From NCBI GenBank assembly GCA_019096065.1, contig JAGUCH010000001.1:10850001-10914000 (forward strand): a DNA stretch of 64,000 nucleotides, in the 5' to 3' direction. Under the pieces are notes generated by a model, which made no database searches, was not told the origin of the DNA, and was given only the letters and a program-made list of their open reading frames with translations. Position numbers and translations under genes: made by a program. Below, piece by piece: positions 41,991 to 53,500 of the stretch (its first letter is position 1; every line of letters starts with the position of its first letter). The DNA comes from Paracyclopina nana. Its lineage: Eukaryota > Arthropoda > Copepoda > Cyclopoida > Cyclopettidae.

Positions 41991-44900
41991 TTCTCGTCAA
42001 CTCGAGCAAACGACTCGAAGGATTAGAGCGAAAAACAACTGAAAATAAGAGCCTTGTTGAGGCTTAGCTCCTCTAAGTAGATGAACTTGATCCTCTTTTG
42101 TGTCATGCTTCGAGCATATATTTTTTCTGCAAGAACTGCAAGAGCAACATTTTACCTTGCTTTATATGCTGCAACTTTAATGGCCCTTTCATGGGTTTTC
42201 GGAGAAATTCTTGCACCTCGAGCAGCAAGGCAGCAAGAAAACTGCCTTCGTTCCACAGCACCAGAAAATCATGAATAAATCCCACTTTTCGCCGCCTTTG
42301 CCCACAGTGCGCGCGCTTTTTGCATTTTGGCTATAAATCCTTGAAACGCCATTAATAATCACTATCATTAAGAAGAAAACTCAGCAGCTAAATTGTGTCG
42401 ATGCAAATTGCAAAATTGCCTAAAACCACCTCTACACATTGTAGTGCGATGCAGGTCAGCTCAACAATGAATTATTATTGAAGCCAACTCGTTTTCAAGC
42501 CAACGCGCAAGTTGAATCGAATCAGTTTTCTCCTTGCTCACGGCAAGGTGGACTGGAATATTGCAGCAAAAAGATGTGGACGACGACGAGAAAGCTAAAG
42601 GTCAGTAATTATTATGGTGACCAATGCTGATTCGTCGCCCAGATGTCTAGACCCTATTTTGAAGAAAAAAGGGGGCTAAAAAGCAATTTGTGATTTGACA
42701 GTGGACACGTGGTCCGGGATTACTATGATGGAGCATAAGATTGGTGCTAAAATGATCATTATTGTCACTATTTTGGGGGGGACGGGATCAAGTGATAAAT
42801 GGCCGCGTCCACCTGGGCGCGTCACCAAGTCCAAGAAGACACAGGATTAGAATAATGCTGCTGTTTTAAATATACACCAAATAATAATGCAATCGTCATT
42901 TTCCCTTGGAGTTGAGGCAATTTCCAATACCAGATGGCTGATGGGTGTCTGTGGACCTTTTCCTTTGAATTTGTGCTGATTCTCGTGAAAAGCCCCTTAT
43001 AATTATTATTGGCAGCCATTAGTGCACGCGGCCAACATTTGCGTCGTCGTCGTCTTTTTCCAAAGAAGCAGCAGCTTTTACAGTCTCATTATTATCCTTA
43101 TTGTTTTCGGGCCAGCTTGACTGACGAGAGACTTTGACAGTTTGAGTTTTCATAATGAATGCTGCTCAGCAGAATCGAAGCACTAGTAGACTAGATAGCC
43201 CGCAGCGGGACACCTCCAAAGCTGCCCATCAGGGGGCGCTTATTCATTGAAACTACCCAAAAAATGCTCTGCTCCTACAGACCTTCTTCTCCTCCGTCCA
43301 TTCATGAAAAAAGCTTGTGTGAGCAAAATCATTCATGATCACGAGGGCCTTATTACCAGCCCCCGCCATGATGACCACGAGCGCGTGTGCTGATCAAATG
43401 TCGATGATAAACTGTTATTGATCGCGGCCCACGCAAGCAGCCTCCATTCATTCTGAATCCAGGGAAAAAATGGCGAAAAATAGTAGGATAATTACGAGCA
43501 GGAATCGCAGGATAAAAAAAGGGAGGCTGCCAGCTGACACCTTTGTGGGTTGTGACGTCGACGACGACGTCTTTTGGTCATATCGTGGGAACTTCCGGGG
43601 CAATCGAAATGGTTTTCAGGTGGGGCTGGTCGTCGTTGTTGCCGTGATTAAGTTCAATGGGTCACAGCAGCGGCTGTAGCGTCAGGTGCACGTAACAGCA
43701 GCCCAAATTGAACCCCGTGCGATGATCGCCACCTCCTCGCGCGATCAGCCAAAGGCTCAACGAGGCTTAGCACTCTTAAATTGACCCGGCCATCTTTATC
43801 GGTCATGGCTTTCAAGGAGACAAAAAAAAAATAAAGTGCTTTTTGTCCATCAAACGGTGCGTAGTATATTTACTATGCATCAAAAGGCAAAAACTAGCAA
43901 ATAGTAGAGGATTGAAAGGGGGCAAAAAATAAGGCAGCCTTGATAAAAGCTTGATTGACGCTTGCTCTATAGCACAACAAATCCGTGGTGCGACCAATTT
44001 TTCAAAAGTTGAGCTTTTTGTCTGAAAACTGATCCCCCGTGGGAAAGGTTGCCCAGGTGCAACTGCAGCAGGATATGTTTGATTTGGCCCATTATTGGGC
44101 GAGTTCACCACCTGTACAATGTTCCCATGAAACTCGGGAAACTCATCCAAGAAATTAATCCCGATCCCAAAAATACTGGCGATTCATTCATTCATCTCGA
44201 CGCATCGCGTGCACACCACCATGATCAGCTTCTTCATTCATTCTGTGGCATCATCATCTTGCAGCAGCCACGTTGTTTGCCTGGCTCAGCTTCTTCACCA
44301 ACCCTCGGGGATGACTCGTGGTGCTGCTGCAGCCTGCAATCATTGGTGGTTAGCTTTTTGCGAGATTATCGTAATTACTCCCCACCAAAATTTGAGCGAG
44401 GACCACTTTTCGTTGGAAAACACGAATTATTATCTGCGATGACAACTGAGGAGCTATGGCAGCAGAAAGGCAGGAAAACAGGCACATCATCTTTAAAAGG
44501 AGCTGAACGGTGGTGTGATCATCGGCTTCTCTGTGTAGTCATTAATGTCTGGCTTTCTTGAAAGGAGGTGATGATTGGCGGCGTCCCTTTTGAACTTTTG
44601 CCCATTCAAATTTGGGCAGCCATGTCGCGCGAGCTACCCAAAAGCTACCGAGACGACGATGACCATAATCATCATTCATAATGGGGATCATTGCTGCCGA
44701 CAATTGCAAAGGGAGCTATCATCATTGTTCGTTCGCCAAAACCCGTTCATTCATTTGCAGCAGCAGCAGCGATAAGCTGGCAATATGCTCATGTTCTTCG
44801 TCTTCCACTGCCAAGAAGAGGGAAAAAAACAGACAGTTTAACGACACGACAATGAGGTCCGCGCGCACCTCATTCACTAACCGTTTCTGCCCAACAAAAA

Positions 44901-45545
44901 TCTTCTTCTTCCAGTTGTTGTTGTTTTTCCAACGTGATACTTCTACGGAGCACGACCAAATGGCCGATAGATGGAAAAGTACAATAATAATAATAACAAC
45001 ATTGGGCAGTGGTCATTTGGGCTTCGCGAGAGGAATGAGGCCAGTCGTAGTAGCCGTCTTGGTCGTCGCGTCGTCGTCGGCGTCTTCTTTGATTCATTCA
45101 TTTCGCCTGGAGGATCGAGAGACTGAGATGACGACGATGCTCTCAGGTACAAATCTCAGGCTGCATGCGCACTGCCCGCAGATGAATGAATGCAACATGG
45201 CAAAGCCCAAAAGCTGAGCTACTGGCTACATTAACGTACTCGCGGCGGAGACTTCAACGCGCGGAGGAGCAAGTATTGGAAAAAGGGCTCAATCGGGCTT
45301 TTCCATCCATTCCGCCGAGATTCCGTTTGCAGTGGCTGCGGCGGGTCCGTGATTTGGAAGGGTATATGCAGCGCGTAGTAGGAGCTACTGCTGAACATTG
45401 AGCGGCGGCCAAGTTGTTGTTGTTGGCCGCGAGCTCCTCTTTCATTCCTTCGTTCTTTCCTTCTCAGCGGAGCTGGCGAACGTCGTTCATTCATTTGGCG
45501 CGCTGCGCACGATTCAGTCGATCTTCGATGGTGAATGAAACCACC
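41991..45545. other. Intergenic region upstream of argos-like gene
   Basis: About 3.5 kb between divergently arranged opsin and argos-like genes. Several open frames exist but are low-complexity and unsupported. The words attcattcatt/gaatgaatg recur many times from about 43.3 to 46.2 kb. Confidence 0.5.
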
Positions 45546-47016
45546 ATGGCCAAAATCTCGTGGCTCCTCGTCATTCTGCAGTGCAGCCTGGCCTACAGGC
45601 TTGACCCTAGTCCAGCCACCAACAGTATTTTCTCCAAGGACGCCAGCCACAAAGTCAAAGACCTCAGAGTTTTCTACCAGTCAGGGGTAAGGAAAAATCG
45701 AACTGCGCGACGTGCGAACGTTCCCACGCGAAATCGAGCAGAACGATGCAATAAACAATGGTTATTTGACCAGCGTAATTGGCGGCGAAAAAACTCGGTT
45801 TTCCCAGCGTGCACTTTGGCCTCCAATGGCCAGAATGAATGAGAGAGTCCGTATAATGAAGGGCCATTTAACGTGACTGGTATTTTTTGTTGCTGCTGCT
45901 CCGAGCAATCAAGTCGTAAAAAGCCTACTCTTTATAACGCATAATTTTTCCTCCGCGCGAGATCACCTTATTTCGCCCAGGTGTCACGAAAGTCGAGAGG
46001 AAGTCAAGAGCCACGGTCTTCCCAAGACCCTTGACACTCGACAGTGCAATGAATGACTTCCATTCAGTTAATGCACCCAGGAAAAGAGAGGGAAAAAACA
46101 TTTCGTAATTGACATCAATGTAAAGACTGCTGCTGCTGCTGCAGCGTTCTTGAATGAATGGCATACCACTTTGTGTGTGAGTGTGTGTGGAATGCGGCTG
46201 GCTTTGTAGCAATGGCTCCACTGCAACGTTGTTATCGTCCTCCTCCGGGAATGGAAATTCCACCACGACTACATGAGAGTAAAAACATGCTCTGCTTGTT
46301 GTTTGCAGAATTCCGAGACGTCGTTGCCCGTGTGCAGTCCCAACAGCGTTTGCAACAAGCTCGACACCTACAGCAGCCCCTGGGTGGAAAAACAGTGCAG
46401 GTGTCCTTCGGGCGCCGAGGCTTGCAGCACCTCAACCCACACACGCGATGGACACACGATCACGGACAGGAACAGGCAGTACAAGGTATTGATGGAAACC
46501 CGGCTAGCTGGGAAGGCAGCGAAAATTGCAGTTTCCAATATTTTTCAGATCTGCGAACCGGTGAAAACGCTGAAAAGGTGCAAGTTCTTCAAAGACGTCA
46601 CGTGGACGTACATTTCGTATCCGGACAACAGCACTCAGCAAATCATGCACTGCAAGTGCCCCAAAAACTCAGTGGCCTACCTGATCAAGAGGCACGGCTA
46701 CCAGACCGCGTCTGGCACCGGCTTCCAGTACAGCTTCGCCTGCTCGCCCCAAACAGTAAGATATACGTGATTTTGGTCGATGCAGACCCTGAGAGTACTC
46801 TCGTTGCAGAAAATAAAATGTCAGAGGAAGGAGCCATGCCGGCTGTTCAGCGTGCGCAAGAACGATGACCGGCCTACCGATGAGGTCAACACCAGCTCGC
46901 TGTGTCAGTGTCCACACAAGCGGAAATGCCCCAAACATCACCTCGAGGTTGGCGTCATTCCCGGGAAAATTTACAGTGATGACAGTGTGCGAACCTACAG
47001 TGCTTACTGCATGTAG
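45546..47016 (+). CDS. Argos/giant-lens-like secreted EGF-receptor antagonist
   Basis: Secreted cysteine-rich protein; the Drosophila family member sequesters the EGFR ligand Spitz and so limits EGFR signalling. Exons 45546-45686, 46309-46485, 46549-46755, 46810-47016; all introns phase 0; 243 aa. Start chosen at 45546 (perfect CCACCATGG context) over in-frame ATG 45528; it gives signal peptide MAKISWLLVILQCSLAYR. Family blocks: NKLDTYSSPWVEKQCRCP, DGHTITDRNRQYK, ICEPVKTLKRCKFF, DVTWTYISYPDN, CKCPKNSVAYLIKR, FQYSFACSPQT, CQRKEPCRLFSVRK, EVNTSSLCQCP, GVIPGK and RTYSAYCM at the end. A poly(A) signal AATAAA is at 47304. Shorter than Drosophila Argos because the N-terminal part is compact. Confidence 0.8.
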
Positions 47017-47425
47017 CAACCGTGCAGTGACCGCGCCAATCGCTGGCTCTCCTACGTCAGATATTCCCACAGAAATGACTCTATATTTTTATCACATTAT
47101 CATCAATCACATTATCCCTTCCGTATTTTGAGCATGTGTGCGCGCGTCGCGTCCAAAATGTCTTCCCAACCCGAAACCAATTTCTTCCAAACATTCTTTT
47201 ATGTGCTGTGATCAAATCCAGAAGAACGTTTTAAAATTGCCAAGATACTTGCTATTTTGTAGCTGCGTTACAACTGAAATATCCCAATAACAATAACAAG
47301 AACAATAAACGCTTCAGTATAGCTGATGTACTGAATCAAGACTGAAAAAACGATTTTCCACGAGAGCTTTCTTTTAATTGTCGCAGAAATACATTATAGC
47401 TGTCATATGTACGTTGGACTTGGCC

Positions 47426-48675
47426 ATGAATTGGCTACAATGCATTCGGTTCGTAGTCATAATTGGCTCGCTCATTTACATCGTCAAAATGGCCGTTGAA
47501 GGGATAACTCGTGTGACCAAGGAGGAAATTGGGTGAGTGTCCCAAATCTCAAAATTGCACACAATTCAACAATACTGTCATTAGGCTGTCCATCACCACG
47601 TTGCCCCATAAAAAGGACAACTTCCATCCCCTCTACACGTTTTGCCCCGAATGGATTGACGAAGAGCTGGAAGTCAACACTGATCCGGACGATTTCATCA
47701 AAGCCTACGATCTCAAGTAGTATATGCCCATAAAACTCTGGCTTGATTTTATCAATATGGCAACCATAACATAGGGGCGGAAATTACCAACAAGATGGCT
47801 TTTGGACGACAAAGTTCAAGCTGATTGACGAGGACCGGTTCATCCCTTGCTACACCTACGAAAAAATGAAGCCCGTCGTTTTGGGCACCTACGAGGCTGT
47901 CTTGAAGTTTGTCGTTCAAATGGACCTGATCAACGACTTGTCCCTCACGCTCCACGACACTCGAGGATACATCGGGACACACTACTCAAGCAAGGGCAAT
48001 GGGAAGATGGTCATACCCAACCAAAACCTCGGTGGGAAAGTGTCCAGAGAGATGCGTTTCGAAATTTCGTAATAAGCCGACAATTCTTAGCTCCGACGCT
48101 ACAATGTAGTAGATATTTTTTCAGCTCCACTGTGGTGCAAAAGTTGCCATCGGATGGCTGCAAGTCAGGTAACACGGACCAATATTGCCTAGAAAAAAGC
48201 GTCATGGATACCTTGAGATGCCAAATTCCTGGGTGGAATTTCGACTCGTCCGGATACAGCTGTAAGCGCTAATATAGAACTGAGCCCTGGCTACAAAAAT
48301 ACAGTTAAATTCATCTAAGATGCTAACTGCTCAGCAAAAAAGCCGGGACTGAAGGCCATGATTCCTGATTCAGACGCCATCAGCCAAATCAAGCTTTTCC
48401 AGCACTTGGCCAACTTGGATTGCCTGGAGCCGTGCATATTCGACGAGTACTATCCTGAGCTGAGCTATGACAAAATCACCGATAATGACGTGGGTGAACC
48501 CGCCCGACTCACACTCTACTTTGAGCTCAAGAATCAGAATCGAGAATCACACATCGAATACTATGTCTACGACCTCATCACATTTTTGGCCACTTTTGGG
48601 GGCAACGTGGGCCTCTTGCTCGGTTTCTCATTGCTCGGCTTTTACGACCAAATTAAAAGTGTAATTTGCCAGTGA
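47426..48675 (+). CDS. DEG/ENaC (pickpocket-like) channel 1, compact
   Basis: Amiloride-sensitive-type cation channel subunit, plasma membrane. Exons 47426-47532, 47585-47716, 47775-48068, 48125-48261, 48335-48675; 336 aa. TM1: FVVIIGSLIYIVKMAV; post-TM1 motif HPLYTFCPEW (variant of FPAxTxC); SLTLHDTRGYI resembles the family's conserved palm motif; TM2 with GGNVGLLLGFSLLGF, containing the G-x-S selectivity filter. The family is usually 450-700 aa, so much of the extracellular finger/thumb is reduced. The stop is followed by AATAAA at 48678 and, 53 bp on, by the ATG of channel 2. Closest relatives here are channels 2 and 3. Confidence 0.85.
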
Positions 48676-48728
48676 TCAATAAATGGATACGCATATGCTA
48701 CAACGAATACAGGCTCGTGACCGACAAC

Positions 48729-50298
48729 ATGCAGCTTTTCAAGGCAGCGAAAGCGGTGCTGATTATAGCATCGTGCGGCTACATGATCTACAGAACTACC
48801 AAAGGCATACAAAAAGTCACCCAAAAAGAGATCGGGCAAGTCTCCAATTCATAATATCAACAATTTATACAAGCACATTTTTACATGGAGCAAAATGTAT
48901 TCAGGGTTGCGGTAAACGCAGTTGCACTAAAGGACTATGTGAATTATCCCATGTTCACTTTTTGCCCACACTGGTCCAATCAAAATGGAGATCAGGCGAA
49001 GACAATCCAAAAAATAGCTCAGGACAATATCAACGTCAGCCGCGTTCTGTCAGTCTTGCAGCCTCAAAACGACGATGGCAAATGGGTGAAAAGCTACAGA
49101 TTGTCCAAATCAGCTTTCTCACTCTGCTTTTCGTACAAGAAATCAACGCGAGTTCGGCCAGACAGCATTGCCACTCAGGTAACAACTCTATTCAGGACTC
49201 CTCAGGCTTCCCAATTGGCTCGTGCGAGTCTTGCAGGTCGTTTTCCGAGTGAATATGACAGACATGGGAGATTTGGATCTGGCCATTCACGATGTGGATG
49301 GATACATTGATTCACATTTTAATGTGTATGGCCGGGAACGGCTCGTCTTTCCCACCCAAACTTTGAAAGATGAAGTGAACAGAAAAGTCAAAATTGAAGT
49401 CAGGCAAGTGTGAATTTTACATTATACAAGAATTCCCGCTTGATTCACTAATATGCATTTTGCCCCATAAATTAATGTAGGAACGAGGAGATCGAAGTGG
49501 CAGACGCAACTCAGTGTACCACAGAGGAAATGGCGCCTAACTGCTTGGAAGACAAAATTGAAAAGATGATTGGATGCAAAATTCCCTGGTGGACCACTGC
49601 CAACAATCACCGTAATTGTTTATCAAACGTCAACTTCAAATTAGCTAAAATGAATTTTAATGACAGTCTCAGTGTGCAGAGGAGAATTGCCACTGAAGGA
49701 AATCACCAGGCTGATTCCGGATGATTCCTCAGTGAGTCGATCCGGATTGAACAAGAAACTGATGGACTTGGGTTGCGCCAAATCGTGCATCCACAACAAC
49801 TATCAACCAATGAAGTTGTACGACAAAGAGTATCTATCTTCGGATGGGAAAGCGTTTCTCGAGCTGAAAATCAGGTTGAATTACCAAGGCTCGTCGCGTC
49901 ACTCGGAGTTTTTCATTTTCGATCTGGTCACTTTCATGTCTGACATTGGGGGCTATTTGGGCCTCCTTTTGGGCTATGCTTTGCTCTCCCTCATCGACTT
50001 CTTGGAAGCGATAAAAGACAGGTTTTGCCAACCGAAGGTCAAAGTGGTAGCTGAAAATAATCCACCAGAGAAACGAAGGGTCAAGAAGAAGAAAAGGAGT
50101 GAAAGCGTTGTGCTTCCTCTTCAGGGCATCACAGCAGTCACATCAAGCCCACTTGGTTCTAGAGGTGCAACTCCACGAGGATCTGCTGCAGGATTGGCAA
50201 ACAAAGAAGCAGCAGGATGCAAGGATGAAATAGATAACATTTCAGTAATAACAGCAGCTGGCAAAAATGAAAGCACCCAAGACATCCGCAGAAAGTAA
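48729..50298 (+). CDS. DEG/ENaC (pickpocket-like) channel 2
   Basis: Exons 48729-48835, 48905-49178, 49237-49403, 49481-49611, 49667-50298; 436 aa. Introns 1 and 3 use GC donors (GG/gcaagt and AG/gcaagt), where the homologous intron 1 of channel 1 uses GT. TM1: AVLIIASCGYMIYRTT; YPMFTFCPHW; LDLAIHDVDGYI; GCAKSCI; TM2 with GGYLGLLLGYALLSL (G-Y-A in place of G-x-S). After TM2 comes a cytoplasmic tail of about 90 residues with a basic patch (KRRVKKKKR), absent from channel 1. First Met in frame is 48729. It lies 53 bp after channel 1. Confidence 0.85.
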
Positions 50299-50567
50299 CT
50301 ATTAAATGCCTTCTTCAAAAGTCATATAATCCAACATTTCATTCTCAGCTCATTGGTGGCTTCAGCTAAAGAGAAGAGAATTGAGGGAGGAACCTAAAAT
50401 TAATTTTCCTGACGTCAATTGTAATTTTCTTGTAAATGTGGACATATTAAAATGGCTGGTTGGTTTTGCCAAGAAACCGCTAAATGATCTGGATTGTATC
50501 TGGCTCAATAAAGCTTGAACGTATATTACAGCTTTCTCTTAATGGAGAAAAGCGCGATCAGTTCAGA

Positions 50568-53500
50568 ATGAAGTTTACTCATGAGCAATGGATTCGCTAC
50601 TTTGTCGTCACTGCCATGATCGTCTATCTGTGCTTCAGGGCGATCAAAGGGGTGAAAAAAATACACGAAAATGTCACGGGGTATTGCTTTTCCTCATGAA
50701 TGTGAATTAATCGATTAACTTCAAAGTTGCTCAGGATTGCCATTGAGAAGATCAACCAAGTGAATGAGAATAACCTGTTCAAGCATCCCCTGTACACATT
50801 TTGCCCTGTTTTCTCTGAAGAGCTCTATTCTCAGCTAAGGATTCCTAATATATCGATAAACACAAGGTTGGATTCGGTGACCAGAGATCAGCTAAAACCT
50901 AACGACTTCATTCATAGCGTCACCGATGGGTACATATAGTATATCTACTTTTTTGGTCTTTTTCATTTCAAAATTCACTGGTCTAGAGATGATATTGTTC
51001 CAAGAGGGGACTCGTGGATGAAGTCCTACAAAGTGTCATCCAGCTATGTGGACAAAGACTCTAACAGAAAGTTCACACCTTGCTTCACTTATGACAATCC
51101 CAACGAGTACGTGATGGGAAAATCGAATTCAACTGTAAGCTTTTAGATCTTTCAGGATGATGAGAGAAAAACGGTGAAATTCTGAGAACTAAAGAGGTTT
51201 TTCTCGCCTTAGAGCAAAATGCAATCACACATAATCCCTATAAAGTCCAAGAACTTTCGAAATAGTTCCTTCGCATAGCTTTCACGGAAGTATCACTATA
51301 GCTACTCTTCTACTGGGACTCGTTGCTACAGTAAGAAGTGCAGTGTATGCAGATTTCCTATCAAACCCAAGATGATCTATAATGTAAGGTGACCTATTAT
51401 CACAGCTGTACTTCTACACTTCAGCCCGGTTCCAACATGGTAAATCAGCATAGTCAGGAGACGTAACTTGACTTTTTAGCATAGTCAGGTCACAACTAGC
51501 TCGCGCGCTCAGCTCGACCTGACTTAACTGGTTTACCGCACTGCACTATGCTGATATCCCGTGTTGGAACCGGGCTGAATCATCAAACTATGCTAATGCT
51601 ATGGAAGGGCTTCTGACGAAAAAAGTAGAGCTCTATGAATCATGAGTTTTATGAAAAAGCTGTCAGATGATAGAAAACGCCTTATTTAAGCGATTTTTGA
51701 AGTAAAAATTCCAAGTCTGGTAAAGCTGATTAGCAGGCTCCTCCCACTTGAGCACTAAAAAATTGGCGCTAAAATCTAAATTTGAATTTCCCGCTTTTTC
51801 ATTGAAGCGAGCAGCATGAGCGCCACCGCACAAATTTGAAGATTTGGAGAGTTGAACTATATTAGGGTCACAGTATATATATACTACTTGAAAGTGAGTG
51901 ATAAGCAATAGTAAACAAGAAGCTCACAAGATATGAAGACATTGATAAAAGGTCAGCTTGAGAAATGAGGCAAGTCTACACAAGAGCCAGCAATGACGTA
52001 GAAATGATAGAAATGATGGAGGTTGGAGACAATATTGCATCCGCGCTTGGCCTCGGCTCCGATTTCTCTGTAAACTCGACAAACTTGAGCTATCACCTCA
52101 GATTGAACCGGCCAAATGACGAGCTCAGCCAAGCAGCGAGGTGTAGGTAAGAGAACCTAAACATCACTCAAAATTCAAGTGACATCCTTTTTATATTAAT
52201 AGGTTTGCATCAACCAGACCAGCTTCAGAGGAGTCTGGCTTAGCCAGTCAACGGCCATCGACAACAACAATACAGAGCAAAAAAATTTCTCTACTATCTG
52301 AAAACAACGATGAGCTCCTGGCTGATCTTGGAGGAGCAATCAGGTCGGGGGATAGAGGGAAAGTCTCAATGATACTTCTAAACAATCCACCAGACATTTT
52401 GAAGCAATGCAAAATCTATTTCAAGACCAGGTTTCGAACCATTCCAAGCAAAATAACTTGGCTCCTCAACAAGCCTTTAGATGTTATGTACATAACACCC
52501 TTTCAGCTGGCAATTATTTGCCAGCAATCTGATGTGGTGGAACTCATGCTGCAAACCTCCCTGAATTACAACAGAAGCTCGAAAGAGTCGAGAGCTTTTC
52601 TTGAAGAGCTGCTGAAAGCCAAGACAAAAGTCGACTTTTCCAAAGGAGACCCGAATGAGTACTACAAAGATGACCGAACTCTGGACCAAATCAATGCTAT
52701 ACACATTGCCAGCAGATTTCATGCTCAGTCTCTGTATGTGATTGTCAAGTTTCTTCTGAATCAAGACTTTCTCTTCTTGCCAGAGTTCCAAGTCATCTTC
52801 GAGGAGAGGGACTACCACATGGGCAAAACCCCTTTGCACATGGCAGTCAAGAGTCCTAGCCAACATTCCACCAAACTTCTGCTGGATTGTGGAGCTGACG
52901 TTGAGGCAAAAGATAAGAGAGGCTACTCAGCCTTACACATGGCCGCTAAAGAGGGGAATGAGGGCCAATGCTTGCTGCTGCTGGAGTATGGAGCAAATAC
53001 AAATTTACATGGAAATGGCCCCAAATATTACAAGACTCCCCTTCACCGAGCAAGAACTCAAAAGGTTGTCCACCTGCTCATCAAATACGGTGCTTCTCCA
53101 TATGCCAAAATGCACGAGGATGACAAAGATGGCGGAAGCCAGGATGATTCCACTGAGGCAGCATCCAGCACAGTTCTGGACTGCCTTCTCAAAAGACATC
53201 CTCAAGCGGTAGAAGAGATATTGAACGCTGGCATCACAACAAATGGCCAAGACTTGGATTCCAATGACCTTCAAATCATTTTCGACTTCGAACTATTCTT
53301 TCAAGAAGGGATGCCGTCCCAATTAGCTCGCGACTTTGACATGACAATTGCTCAAATTGACGAGATGGCCGCTCACAACAAAATTGTGAATGCCAACGAG
53401 AGGGACCTTCTGAAGCATCCTCTGGCAGAGGCATTTCTGCACATGAAATACCAAATGGTTCAAAGGTTTTCATACTTGAACTTAGTCTTGTATGCCCTAT

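Noticed and set aside
42081..42278. 65-aa hydrophobic plus-strand frame upstream of the opsin
   Set aside because: Starts inside the opsin 5' region, no signal of a second exon, no homology recognised.
44049..45217. Plus-strand open frames of 170 and 178 aa upstream of argos
   Set aside because: Low-complexity His/Ser/Cys composition, no domain, no splice signals; probably upstream regulatory DNA.
52477..52866. Minus-strand open frame over the TRPA-like gene
   Set aside because: Shadow of strongly conserved ankyrin-repeat coding; no splice or promoter context.
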